Positions 1 to 6,180 of a stretch of DNA of 7,328 nucleotides are shown here, one piece after another. The stretch is from NCBI GenBank assembly GCA_002398485.1, contig DGYV01000048.1, positions 23,430 through 30,757 of the forward strand. The letters are read 5' to 3'. Position 1 is the first letter of the stretch. The number at the start of each line of letters is the position of its first letter. Both the position numbers and the translations under genes were made by a program. The DNA comes from Peptococcaceae bacterium UBA4997 (GTDB lineage: Bacteria; Bacillota; Dehalobacteriia; UBA4068; UBA4997). The notes under the pieces are model-generated. The model did not search any database. It was not told the DNA's origin and was given only the letters and a program-made list of their open reading frames with translations.

Positions 1-456
1 CAAATTGAATACCGCTTCAAATATGTAGCTTAAACCACTGTATACCGAAGAACAATAAGGTACTAAAAACACAAATATTATCAACGCCGCAAAAATTTCC
101 ATAGCCACGGAATTATAGCGGCGGGCAAAAAAACCGGGCATGGTTATAGAACCTATGCGTATGCTCATTGCCCTGGTTGGCCTAGCTAAAAACTTCCAGG
201 CTATCAAACAGCCTAAAATAGCATTGCCAACAGATATCCATAAACTGGAAAGACCAAAGCCCCAACCGATCTTCCCCGCATAGCCAATAAACACGACTGC
301 GGAAAAATAGGTGCTTGCATAAGCAAAAGCGGACATAAAAGGCCCGATTTTCCTGCCACCTAAAAAGAAATCGTTCAGAGTTTTAGTCTTTTTCATTCCT
401 ATCCAGCCCAACACCAGTAAAACTACAATGTAGGCTCCCATAATAGCTAGTTTCAT
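1..456 (-). CDS. Sodium:solute symporter (SSS family), N-terminal part, cut by window edge
   Basis: Membrane carrier that probably imports a small organic solute together with Na+. The visible 152 residues begin MKLAIMGAYIVVLLVLGW, a first hydrophobic helix. The family-typical segment FFLGGRKIGPF (residues 30-40) follows, then the helix with STYFSAVVFIGYAGKIGWG (residues 48-66), resembling the conserved early helices of PutP/SSS transporters where Na+ is bound. Further hydrophobic stretches lie at about 70-90 and 118-145. Family members are usually 450-550 residues, so about two thirds are missing beyond position 1. The ATG at 456-454 is chosen because GGAAGG (466-471) lies about 9 bases upstream and no better start is seen. 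The reading frame is open to base 1. Substrate cannot be assigned; proline or another amino or organic acid would fit the family. Family call is firm, specificity unknown. Confidence 0.88.
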   Translation of the reverse strand, partial: MKLAIMGAYIVVLLVLGWIGMKKTKTLNDFFLGGRKIGPFMSAFAYASTYFSAVVFIGYAGKIGWGFGLSSLWISVGNAILGCLIAWKFLARPTRAMSIRIGSITMPGFFARRYNSVAMEIFAALIIFVFLVPYCSSVYSGLSYIFEAVFNL

Positions 457-500
457 ATTAATCTTCCTTCCGTTCTTCCGTACTATTCAACCTATAAACC

Positions 501-524
501 ATTCTACAATTCTACAATTCTACA
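501..524. repeat. Three exact tandem copies of an 8-bp unit in the symporter leader
   Basis: The unit ATTCTACA occurs three times without a gap (501-508, 509-516, 517-524); read with the gene it is TGTAGAAT. It ends about 45 bases before the symporter start codon, inside the presumed 5' leader. It may be a slippage-prone microsatellite or a helical-phase-like row of protein sites. The 8-bp period is not one helical turn, which makes a protein array less natural. The rest of 457-741 is AT-rich spacer with no gene that I can support. Confidence 0.9.
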
Positions 525-612
525 AATTAAAATTTAAAGCACTACCATAATATTTCGCTACCGTGCTACCCTCCTTTAAAATAATCATATTATTATGTAT
601 GCTATTTTACTT

Positions 613-641
613 ATATTATAATATTGTATGCCTTTTTGCAA
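613..641 (-). promoter_or_regulatory. Probable promoter of the symporter gene
   Basis: Read on the minus strand, TTGCAA (641-636) is followed after 17 bases by TAATAT (618-613), or after 15 bases by a perfect TATAAT (620-615). Transcription would start near 605 and give a leader of about 150 nt. Inferred from consensus only; the region is very AT-rich, so chance matches are likely. Confidence 0.45.
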
Positions 642-679
642 AAATTTTCAAGACCTGTAGCTAATAATCATTTACTATG

Positions 680-737
680 CAAAAAATACCCGGTTTTTAA
701 ATTTTTTATTCAAGCCTTACGCTACAAGTATTTTTTG
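680..737 (-). terminator. AT-rich inverted repeat after argH, possible weak terminator
   Basis: Perfect 10-bp arms CAAAAAATAC (680-689) and GTATTTTTTG (728-737) flank a 38-base loop. On the argH strand the second arm ends in a run of six T. The stem is almost all A:T and the loop is long, so this is a poor intrinsic terminator. It is the only inverted repeat I see in the argH 3' region, 5 bases past the stop codon, so I list it as the best candidate for the 3' end. Confidence 0.3.
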
Positions 738-741
738 GTTT

Positions 742-2124
742 TTATTTATTTACAGTCTGAAGCCAAGCTCTGCCTTCGGCAATTGCCGCTTTTACTGCCT
801 GCGGAGCAGGGCCGCCGGGAACATTCCTGGCTTTAACACATTTTTCTATGGCTATATAACTGTAAATATCTTCTTCAAAAACAGGGCTCAATTCCTGTAA
901 TTTTTCTAAAGTTACATCCTCCAGTGCGCAGCCTTTTTCTTCGGCATAAGCTACCAAACGGCCAACTACCGCATGAGCCTCCCTAAAAGGCACGCCCCTT
1001 GCCGCCAAATAATCCGCCGCATCGGTTGCGTTTATAAAACCGCCTTTAACAATTTCACGCATCCTGGTTTTATTTACCCGCATGGTAGCAAGCATGGGTG
1101 CAAATACCAATAAGGATTTTTTAATAGTATCCACCGTATCGAAAAGTGCTTCTTTATCCTCCTGCATATCCTTATTATATGCAAGCGGCAAGCCCTTAAG
1201 CATGGTGAGCTGACCTATCAAATGCCCGAACACTCTGCCCGATTTACCGCGTACAAGCTCCGCAACATCAGGGTTTTTTTTCTGCGGCATAATGGAAGAA
1301 CCCGTACTGTAACCGTCATCTAAAGTAATAAAACCAAATTCATTGGAGGACCACAGAACTATTTCCTCCGAAAACCTGGATAAATGCACCATGATAAGGG
1401 AAGCAGCGGCACAGAATTCCACCACATAATCCCTGTCGGAAACACCATCTAAGCTGTTTGCGGATATTTTGGCAAAACCAAGCTCCTCTTTAACTGCTTC
1501 CCTATCTATAGGAAAAGTTGTGCCTGCCAAAGCGCAGGAACCAAGAGGCATTATGTCTGTACGGGCATATACACCTTTAAGCCTGTCGGCATCACGCGTG
1601 AACATTTGAAAATAGGCTAAAAGATGATGTGCCAAAGTAATAGGCTGGGCCTTTTGCAAGTGCGTATAGCCCGGCATTATAGTATTTATATGGGCATCGG
1701 CTAAATCCAAAAGCACCTTTTCCAAATTATAGATGAGTTCCAGAACTTCGGTTATTTCATCTTTCAAGTATATTCGTAAATCAAGTGCCACCTGATCGTT
1801 ACGGCTGCGTGCCGTATGCAATTTTTTACCAACTTCACCAACTTTTTCGGTAAGGATCTTTTCCACATTCATGTGGATGTCCTCTGCTCCTACCTCGAAT
1901 TCTATTTTGCCTGCTTCTATTTCATTAAGCACTTCCGCCAAACCAAGCACTAAAACTTCGGCCTCTTCTTGGGTGATAATACCCTGTTTGCCAAGCATTT
2001 TGGCATGAGCCATAGAACCTGCTATATCCTGCTTGTAAAGGCGTTTATCAAAACTGATGGAAGAATGAAAATCCTCCACCAATGCATCTGTATTTTTGGC
2101 GAAACGCCCACCCCATAATTTCAT
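742..2124 (-). CDS. argH: Argininosuccinate lyase
   Basis: Cytoplasmic homotetrameric enzyme of the fumarase/aspartase superfamily that splits argininosuccinate into arginine and fumarate, the last step of arginine biosynthesis. The 460-residue product has the usual full length. The N-terminus MKLWGGRF is the hallmark start of ArgH. The three superfamily conserved regions are present: HTARSRNDQ at residues 103-111, PGYTHLQKAQP at 151-161 with catalytic His155, and the signature loop GSSIMPQKKNPD at 275-286 containing the catalytic serine. The ATG at 2124 is preceded by AGGAGG (2138-2133) with an 8-base spacer, so the start is secure. argG is not adjacent in this window; the gene seems monocistronic, with its own extended -10 promoter, and is divergent from lrgA. 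No damage or unusual residues noted. Confidence 0.98.
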   Translation of the reverse strand: MKLWGGRFAKNTDALVEDFHSSISFDKRLYKQDIAGSMAHAKMLGKQGIITQEEAEVLVLGLAEVLNEIEAGKIEFEVGAEDIHMNVEKILTEKVGEVGKKLHTARSRNDQVALDLRIYLKDEITEVLELIYNLEKVLLDLADAHINTIMPGYTHLQKAQPITLAHHLLAYFQMFTRDADRLKGVYARTDIMPLGSCALAGTTFPIDREAVKEELGFAKISANSLDGVSDRDYVVEFCAAASLIMVHLSRFSEEIVLWSSNEFGFITLDDGYSTGSSIMPQKKNPDVAELVRGKSGRVFGHLIGQLTMLKGLPLAYNKDMQEDKEALFDTVDTIKKSLLVFAPMLATMRVNKTRMREIVKGGFINATDAADYLAARGVPFREAHAVVGRLVAYAEEKGCALEDVTLEKLQELSPVFEEDIYSYIAIEKCVKARNVPGGPAPQAVKAAIAEGRAWLQTVNK

Positions 2125-2169
2125 TTTAAATGCCTCCTAAAATTTCATGCTTTAAATAAAGCTCTTTTA

Positions 2170-2178
2170 AGTATAACA
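2170..2178 (-). promoter_or_regulatory. Extended -10 promoter of argH
   Basis: On the minus strand TGTTATACT spans 2178-2170, an extended -10 element (TGnTATACT) one base from consensus. No good -35 hexamer is seen at the right distance, which suits an extended -10 promoter. Predicted transcription start is near 2163, giving a leader of about 39 nt containing the AGGAGG site. Confidence 0.55.
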
Positions 2179-2181
2179 AAA

Positions 2182-2214
2182 TTCAGCAAAAAACGAAATG
2201 ATTATTTTGCTGAA
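2182..2214. promoter_or_regulatory. Perfect 10-bp dyad between the argH and lrgA promoters, candidate operator
   Basis: TTCAGCAAAA (2182-2191) and its exact reverse complement TTTTGCTGAA (2205-2214) flank 13 bases. From the predicted argH start the arms lie at about -19 to -28 and -42 to -51, overlapping where a -35 element would be. From the predicted lrgA start they lie at about -41 to -73, an activator position. It does not match the classic ARG box in both halves, and there is no gene whose end it could terminate. The dyad is seen directly; operator function is inferred. Confidence 0.5.
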
Positions 2215-2239
2215 ACCGCTTAATTTATTTGCTTAATGC

Positions 2240-2248
2240 TGTTATAAT
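2240..2248 (+). promoter_or_regulatory. Extended -10 promoter of lrgAB
   Basis: TGTTATAAT at 2240-2248 is a perfect extended -10 element. A weak TTAATT (2220-2225) stands 17 bases upstream of the TATAAT hexamer as a possible -35. Predicted start is near 2255, leaving a leader of about 24 nt that holds the AAGGAG site at 2266-2271. Confidence 0.6.
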
Positions 2249-2278
2249 AGGTTTAGTTTATTTATAAGGAGCTTTTTT

Positions 2279-2695
2279 ATGACTTTGACGAAACCCTTTA
2301 ATTTAATAAGAGAGCTTACCATCCTTTTCGGCATTTGCCTTGCCGCAAAGCTAATAGCAAATATTATGCCATTTACAATGCCCGCGAATATTTTGGGCAT
2401 GGTGCTTTTGTTCGTGCTTTTATGTACCAAAGTTATAAAAACAGAACATATAAATGCCACTTCCGATTTTCTTTTGCATAATATGGCTTTCTTCTTTATA
2501 GCTTCAGGCATAAGCCTTATGGATTCCTTTGTGCTTATAAAAGATACAGTACTGATATTTTTGTTCATTTGCCTTTTTTCTACGGTAGTTACGTTTGCCG
2601 CTACTGCCTATACGGTTACTTTGGTAACCCATATCCAAAAATGCCTGCTGGCCAAAAAAGCCATCAAAACCTTAAAGGAGGCACACCATGATTGA
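2279..2695 (+). CDS. lrgA: CidA/LrgA family holin-like membrane protein
   Basis: Small inner-membrane protein of the CidA/LrgA family. Relatives work with LrgB-type partners in control of murein hydrolase activity and autolysis (Staphylococcus) or in export and import of pyruvate and related acids (Bacillus PftAB). The 138 residues contain about four hydrophobic helices (roughly 10-28, 33-50, 67-82, 90-115) and the family core: Pro-rich turn and glycine helix MPANILGMVLLFVLL (34-48), then FLLHNMAFFFIASGISLMDSF (64-84). A Pro commonly found in the FFIPAGV part is replaced (FFIASGI). A basic tail follows residue 118. ATG at 2279 is set by AAGGAG 7 bases upstream. Its last 8 bases overlap lrgB, so the two are co-translated. 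No lytST-type regulator is nearby. Family is firm; physiological role (lysis control or organic acid transport) is open. Confidence 0.9.
   Translation: MTLTKPFNLIRELTILFGICLAAKLIANIMPFTMPANILGMVLLFVLLCTKVIKTEHINATSDFLLHNMAFFFIASGISLMDSFVLIKDTVLIFLFICLFSTVVTFAATAYTVTLVTHIQKCLLAKKAIKTLKEAHHD
2674..2681 (+). promoter_or_regulatory. Ribosome binding site of lrgB inside lrgA
   Basis: AAAGGAGG lies within the last codons of lrgA, 6 bases before the lrgB ATG at 2688. It fixes the lrgB start and explains the 8-bp gene overlap. Confidence 0.85.
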
Positions 2696-3386
2696 TTTAA
2701 TAAATTCAAGCCCTGCTTTCACAGCCTTCTTTTGCTTTTTTATTTGTGCCTTTACCTATGAAATAGGGCTTTGGCTGAACCGCAAAACAGGCCTTATCAT
2801 CTTGAACCCCCAGCTTATTGCCATTGGTTTAACCATACTTATTTTGATTTTGCTAAACATCAACTACACTGTTTTTGACGGCGGTGCCAATTTGATGAAT
2901 GTTTTTCTTACTCCAATAACTGTAGTTCTGGCAGTACCAATTTATAAACAAATTCATCTTTTGAAGGCCAACGCTTTACCTATAATCATCGGTGCAGGGG
3001 TAGGCTCCATAACCTCCATGGTTACGGTTTATCTGCTCTGCAAGGCTTTTCACATCAACGAAATGGTATATACCTCCCTGCTTGCCAAGTCTGTTACCAC
3101 ACCTATAGGCATTGAAGTTTCCAAACAATTGGGCGGTATACCCTCCATTACCATTATTGCTATTATCATTACAGGTATTTTCGGCGGTATGGCAGCACCT
3201 TGGCTGTGCCGCTTTTTCAAAATCAAAAACGCGATTGCCCGCGGTGTGGCTATAGGAACCTGCTCACACGCCATGGGTACGGCTTCCGCCATTGAAATGG
3301 GCGAAGCGGAAGGCGCCATGTCAGGCCTGGCAATAGGCATTGCGGGTTTGATAACCATTATTTTAGCCTTGCTGATACCTTGGTAA
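2688..3386 (+). CDS. lrgB: LrgB/CidB family membrane protein
   Basis: Polytopic inner-membrane partner of LrgA. The LrgB family includes CidB, Bacillus YsbB (PftB) and the C-terminal part of the plant plastid glycolate/glycerate transporter PLGG1, so a carrier role for small organic acids with LrgA is plausible. At 232 residues it has the normal full length. Visible family motifs are the buried segment AKSVTTPIGIEVSKQLGG (133-150), the helix ITGIFGGMAAP (161-171) and the signature ARGVAIGTCSHAMGTASAIE (184-203), followed by GEAEGAMSGLAIG and a last hydrophobic helix ending PW. ATG at 2688 has AAAGGAGG 6 bases upstream. Overlap with lrgA by 8 bp implies translational coupling. A strong intrinsic terminator begins 30 bases after the stop, so lrgAB is a two-gene operon. 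Confidence 0.93.
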   Translation: MIDLINSSPAFTAFFCFFICAFTYEIGLWLNRKTGLIILNPQLIAIGLTILILILLNINYTVFDGGANLMNVFLTPITVVLAVPIYKQIHLLKANALPIIIGAGVGSITSMVTVYLLCKAFHINEMVYTSLLAKSVTTPIGIEVSKQLGGIPSITIIAIIITGIFGGMAAPWLCRFFKIKNAIARGVAIGTCSHAMGTASAIEMGEAEGAMSGLAIGIAGLITIILALLIPW

Positions 3387-3416
3387 AATTTTGAACGATT
3401 GTACTAAGATATACCC

Positions 3417-3451
3417 CCCCCAACAGGTAAAATCTATTGGGGGTTCTTTTT
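3417..3451 (+). terminator. Intrinsic terminator of the lrgAB operon
   Basis: Arms CCCCCAACAG (3417-3426) and CTATTGGGGG (3434-3443) pair with one internal mismatch around a 7-base loop, followed by TTCTTTTT (3444-3451). On the opposite strand the hairpin has no T run, so it mainly stops plus-strand transcription. The 5' arm is part of a run of eight C (3414-3421). Confidence 0.88.
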
Positions 3452-3513
3452 AAGTAATTAAAATATGAAATTTGCCCCAAAAAGGCTTTGAAGATGAACC
3501 TACAAATAACCTT

Positions 3514-4374
3514 TTAGAGAAGTTTTATTTGGATAAGCTTATTTAAATGCTGTTTTTTATTGATACAGCCATGTCCGATGATGATTTTTTCATCTACTGC
3601 AAGGGCAAGCTCTGCCAGAGCTCTTGTGTAAAGAACAGATTCCTTAAAATCTATGTTTTCTATCTCTATAAGCCCTGCCTGTTCAAGAGCATAAGAAGTT
3701 TTGCCGCATAAGTGGATAATGCCGCCACCCTCCTGCTTTTGTAAAGCTTTCAAAAAAGGTACTACATAATTTTCACTTAATTCCGCTGACATTTTTGGGC
3801 CAAGCAAGCTTATGGCCGCTAAAGGGTCTGCATAAGAAACTATTTTGGCATGATTTTGCTGTGCCAAAGCGGCATAGACCAGTAAATCATCAAAAAGCTG
3901 CTGAAAAAACTGTTCAAGCACCTCTTTTTCCCTTTTCCAGCCCATAAAAACCCGGGCTATGGGCAGAAGACAATCCGTAATAGTCAAAAATCCCGAAAGA
4001 TTAAGGCAAGGCACATAGCCTGCTTTTTTTACAAGACTCACAGCATTTAAAATTTCAGCTATGCGCCCTTTAGTAAAATCTATAGCAGGTAGATTCGCCA
4101 ATTGACTTATTTCATTCAGCAAATGGCCATCACCTCGCAAACCTGCTGCGTCATTACTCCATTTTACTTTTGCACCCATAGCTTCGGCTTCCGCCATATA
4201 ATCGAAAGGCAGCATAGCAACAGGGGCTTCTGCTTTATCCCCCAAAACAACGGCCAAATCTGCCATTTCAGGTGCATTGTAAAAAGCCTGCGGGAAAAGC
4301 GCGGCATTTTCTTTAATGAAGTTATCGGTAAGGTAATTTTCATGGATGTTGCAAGCAAAATCTTTTATAGCCAA
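3514..4374 (-). CDS. UroD-fold protein, methylcobamide:thiol methyltransferase (MtaA/MtbA-like)
   Basis: About 286-residue soluble protein of the uroporphyrinogen decarboxylase superfamily, corrinoid methyltransferase branch. Numbering from the TTG start, it shows PFDYMAEAEAMGA (56-68), like the PF...EAEALGA motif of MtaA/MtbA; YADPLAAISLLGPKM (181-195), like the DP...SP segment; HLCGKTS (221-227); and GHGCIN (268-273). His221, Cys223 and Cys270 match the zinc ligand pattern His-x-Cys...Cys that activates a thiol for methyl transfer from a corrinoid. The RQAGRY motif of true HemE is absent, so heme synthesis is unlikely. It is shorter than the usual 340 or so residues, lacking the N-terminal DRVP-type segment. 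Start: GTG at 4383 abuts GGAGGA (4389-4384) with no spacer, whereas TTG at 4374 has 9 bases, so TTG is preferred. No corrinoid protein gene is visible nearby. Substrate and acceptor are unknown. Confidence 0.8.
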   Translation of the reverse strand: MAIKDFACNIHENYLTDNFIKENAALFPQAFYNAPEMADLAVVLGDKAEAPVAMLPFDYMAEAEAMGAKVKWSNDAAGLRGDGHLLNEISQLANLPAIDFTKGRIAEILNAVSLVKKAGYVPCLNLSGFLTITDCLLPIARVFMGWKREKEVLEQFFQQLFDDLLVYAALAQQNHAKIVSYADPLAAISLLGPKMSAELSENYVVPFLKALQKQEGGGIIHLCGKTSYALEQAGLIEIENIDFKESVLYTRALAELALAVDEKIIIGHGCINKKQHLNKLIQIKLL

Positions 4375-4389
4375 TAAAAACACTCCTCC

Positions 4390-4414
4390 AAACCGCCAAA
4401 GTTATCAACGGTTT
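4390..4414 (-). promoter_or_regulatory. Inverted repeat abutting the ribosome binding site of the methyltransferase-like gene
   Basis: Read on the minus strand, AAACCG (4414-4409) and CGGTTT (4395-4390) are exact complements around 13 bases. The GGAGGA ribosome binding site (4389-4384) follows the second arm directly, so folding could affect translation. Six base pairs only; function is inferred. Confidence 0.35.
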
Positions 4415-4424
4415 AAAATTTTAT

Positions 4425-4457
4425 AACAGAGGTAGGCAAAACTAGCATACCTCTGTT
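4425..4457 (-). terminator. Perfect 10-bp hairpin after phoR: terminator or leader attenuator
   Basis: Arms AACAGAGGTA (4425-4434) and TACCTCTGTT (4448-4457) are exact complements around 13 bases; an inner GC/GC pair (4436-4437 with 4445-4446) can extend the stem. On the minus strand it lies 28 bases after the phoR stop and is followed by ATAAAATTTT, only a weak T run. It may end the pho operon imperfectly, or sit in the 5' leader of the next gene as an attenuator. The first reading explains its position best, but the poor T run keeps confidence moderate. Confidence 0.5.
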
Positions 4458-4476
4458 CAATCATCGCCTTTATTAT

Positions 4477-4485
4477 ATTATAACA
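4477..4485 (-). promoter_or_regulatory. Extended -10 promoter ahead of the methyltransferase-like gene
   Basis: TGTTATAAT on the minus strand (4485-4477) is a perfect extended -10 element immediately after the phoR stop codon (4488-4486). A second overlapping TATAAT lies at 4477-4472. Transcription would start near 4470 and yield a leader of nearly 100 nt that includes both inverted repeats. This would let the downstream gene be expressed apart from phoPR. Confidence 0.45.
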
Positions 4486-6177
4486 CTATTTTATAGGTAA
4501 AGTAACCGTTATTGCGGTTCCTGTGCCTTCCTCACTTTGCAGTTTAACAAAACCTTTATGGTATTCCACAACGTGTTTTACTATAGAAAGCCCCAACCCC
4601 GTACCACCTGTGGCCTTGGAACGGCTTTTATCCACACGGTAAAACCGCTCGAAAACCCTTTTTTGATAAGTTTCGGGAATGCCTATACCTGTATCAGCAA
4701 CTTTTATTACCGCGGTAGCTCCTTTTTTTACTATATCTACTTGCACACTGCCGCCCTGTTTGTTATATTTTACAGCATTATCGCAAAGGTTAAAAATAAG
4801 CTCCCTTAGCATAGCCGCGTTGCCTGCTATTGTTAAATCCTCACAATTGCAGGTAAAGCTTACTTCCTTGACTTTGGCAGGCACTTCCAAGCTTTCCATA
4901 ACTTCTGTGCAAACAGCTTTCAAATGTACGTTTTCTCTTTCAACCTGCTTTCCCTCTTCAATTAAGGAAAGGTTGATTATATCATCAATTAGGGTTATAA
5001 GCCTGCCTGTTTCCTTTTGAATACGAGCGGCAAAAGCTTTGACATCGCTTTCGTTTTTAGCCATACCGTTGGTTATCATTTCCGCAAAACCCGTAATGGA
5101 AGTAAGAGGTGTTTTTAATTCATGCGAAACATTTGCAGAAAATTCCCTGCGTATCTGCTCAGCTTTAGCCTGCTCCGTAATATCCAAAATCAAAATCATA
5201 GCTCCTTCTACCACAGCTTCACGGGTAACACCATAAATAAAAACACGGCAATATCTATTGCTCAAAAGCAGTTCCAAATCGGTTTCACGGCCATCAAAAG
5301 CTTGGTTTACCGCCTCCACTATTTCCAAATTACGGCTCAAAGCCAGCAAGCTTTTACCTGTATAATCATCCGTTTTGGCACCTAAAAAAGCAATTGCACT
5401 TTCATTTACGGAAAGTATGTTCAAGCCTTTATCTAAAATCACCAGGCCTTCCTTCATGTTACCTGTAACCACATTTATGGTATCACGCTCTTTTTGCAAC
5501 CTGTTTACCTGTTTTTGGATTTCCATATTTTGTTCTTTTATTTTATTAAAAAAAGGCACTAATTCATCATAAGTATTGCTCATACCTGTATATTCGCCCT
5601 TATCGATATTTTCGCTAAGCTGATAAATAGGCTTTAGCAGTTTTTTGACCAATAAAGAAGCTATCCATAAGCACAAAGCTAAAATTATGATGATTATACC
5701 ACCAATGATAGGAAGCAAATTATAAAATACGGCTAGGATACTATGGCTGTCTTGCGATAAGCGCAGTACCGCACCATCTTCCAATAGCACCGCATAATAA
5801 TAGGTATCATAACCAAGGGTCGTAGAATAACGTATGGCAGAACCTTTGCCTTCTTGCAGGGCTTCTGTAACTTCTTTACGGTTAGCATGGTTCTCCATAC
5901 TGCCTGCATTCACAAAGGAATCATAAATGACTGTTCCGTCATCTTCTATAAGAGTAAGGCGCACATTATTAAGGTCGCCTTTTAATTTATCAAGATAAGC
6001 TTTCTGTGTCTCACCGCTTGAATCCATACTGTCTGCAACGATCATGCTTTGATTTTCCAAAAAAGCCATAGCTTCTTTGCGGAAGCTTCCGTAAACAGCC
6101 CATAACACCAGCATGGAAGTTAAAACGGCAACTATGATACCGCTTATACATAGGCTTAAGTAAATTCTTCTTTTCAC
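4486..6177 (-). CDS. phoR: PhoR-like phosphate sensor histidine kinase
   Basis: Membrane histidine kinase that autophosphorylates and passes phosphate to the adjacent PhoP-like regulator. The 563-residue product resembles the longer Gram-positive PhoR layout. In order: transmembrane helix (about 8-30), extracytoplasmic domain (31-150), second helix (153-176), HAMP linker (177-222, with Pro183), coiled segment (212-235), PAS domain (235-335, ending LDITEQ), HisKA with FSANVSHELKTPLTS (phospho-acceptor His352), and HATPase_c with N box LCDNAVKYN (Asn467), G1 DTGIGIP (495-501), F box FERFYR (509-514) and G2 GGTGLGLSIV (524-533). All catalytic motifs are intact. The start is GTG at 6177, with AGGGGG 7 bases upstream; the ATG two bases earlier is out of frame and runs into TGA. 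Only 3 bases separate it from the regulator stop. The phosphate role comes from the phoU-phoP context; the kinase class is certain. Confidence 0.93.
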   Translation of the reverse strand: MKRRIYLSLCISGIIVAVLTSMLVLWAVYGSFRKEAMAFLENQSMIVADSMDSSGETQKAYLDKLKGDLNNVRLTLIEDDGTVIYDSFVNAGSMENHANRKEVTEALQEGKGSAIRYSTTLGYDTYYYAVLLEDGAVLRLSQDSHSILAVFYNLLPIIGGIIIIILALCLWIASLLVKKLLKPIYQLSENIDKGEYTGMSNTYDELVPFFNKIKEQNMEIQKQVNRLQKERDTINVVTGNMKEGLVILDKGLNILSVNESAIAFLGAKTDDYTGKSLLALSRNLEIVEAVNQAFDGRETDLELLLSNRYCRVFIYGVTREAVVEGAMILILDITEQAKAEQIRREFSANVSHELKTPLTSITGFAEMITNGMAKNESDVKAFAARIQKETGRLITLIDDIINLSLIEEGKQVERENVHLKAVCTEVMESLEVPAKVKEVSFTCNCEDLTIAGNAAMLRELIFNLCDNAVKYNKQGGSVQVDIVKKGATAVIKVADTGIGIPETYQKRVFERFYRVDKSRSKATGGTGLGLSIVKHVVEYHKGFVKLQSEEGTGTAITVTLPIK

Positions 6178-6180
6178 ATA

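Noticed and set aside
571..578. AAAGGAGG-like ribosome binding site on the minus strand at about 571-578
   Set aside because: No ATG, GTG or TTG lies 4-12 bases downstream of it that opens a frame, so it serves no gene that I can identify.
553..580. T-box-like string on the minus strand (AGGGTAGCACGGTAGCG) in the symporter leader
   Set aside because: It resembles the T-box antiterminator core AGGGTGGNACCGCG only with mismatches and an insertion, the leader seems too short for a stem I, and no terminator follows it. The GGTAGC-AC-GGTAGC direct repeat is more simply a chance duplication.
520..588. 22-codon minus-strand reading frame (ATG 588 to TAG 520) in the symporter leader
   Set aside because: There is no ribosome binding site before its ATG and no recognisable leader-peptide codon bias; the AAAGGAGG string lies inside the frame rather than before it.
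2125..2181. ArgR operator (ARG box) in the argH leader
   Set aside because: Short TGAAT/ATGAAA-like pieces occur near 2140-2150 and 2180-2187, but no full palindromic ARG box can be drawn, and such pieces are common in AT-rich DNA.
2242..2568. 108-residue open frame antisense to lrgA
   Set aside because: It lies opposite a well-supported gene, has a lysine-rich and low-information product, and has no binding site or homologous motif. It is a frame shadow.
3050..3358. 102-residue open frame antisense to lrgB
   Set aside because: Composed of the mirror of the Gly/Ala-rich LrgB codons, without a start site or any family motif.
3514..4374. Calling this gene hemE (uroporphyrinogen decarboxylase)
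   Set aside because: The N-terminal RQAGRY motif of HemE is absent, and the His-x-Cys...Cys zinc pattern fits the methyltransferase branch instead.
4102..4377. 91-residue plus-strand frame opposite the methyltransferase-like gene
   Set aside because: Fully covered by the minus-strand gene with its conserved zinc and DP motifs; no ribosome binding site supports the plus-strand frame.
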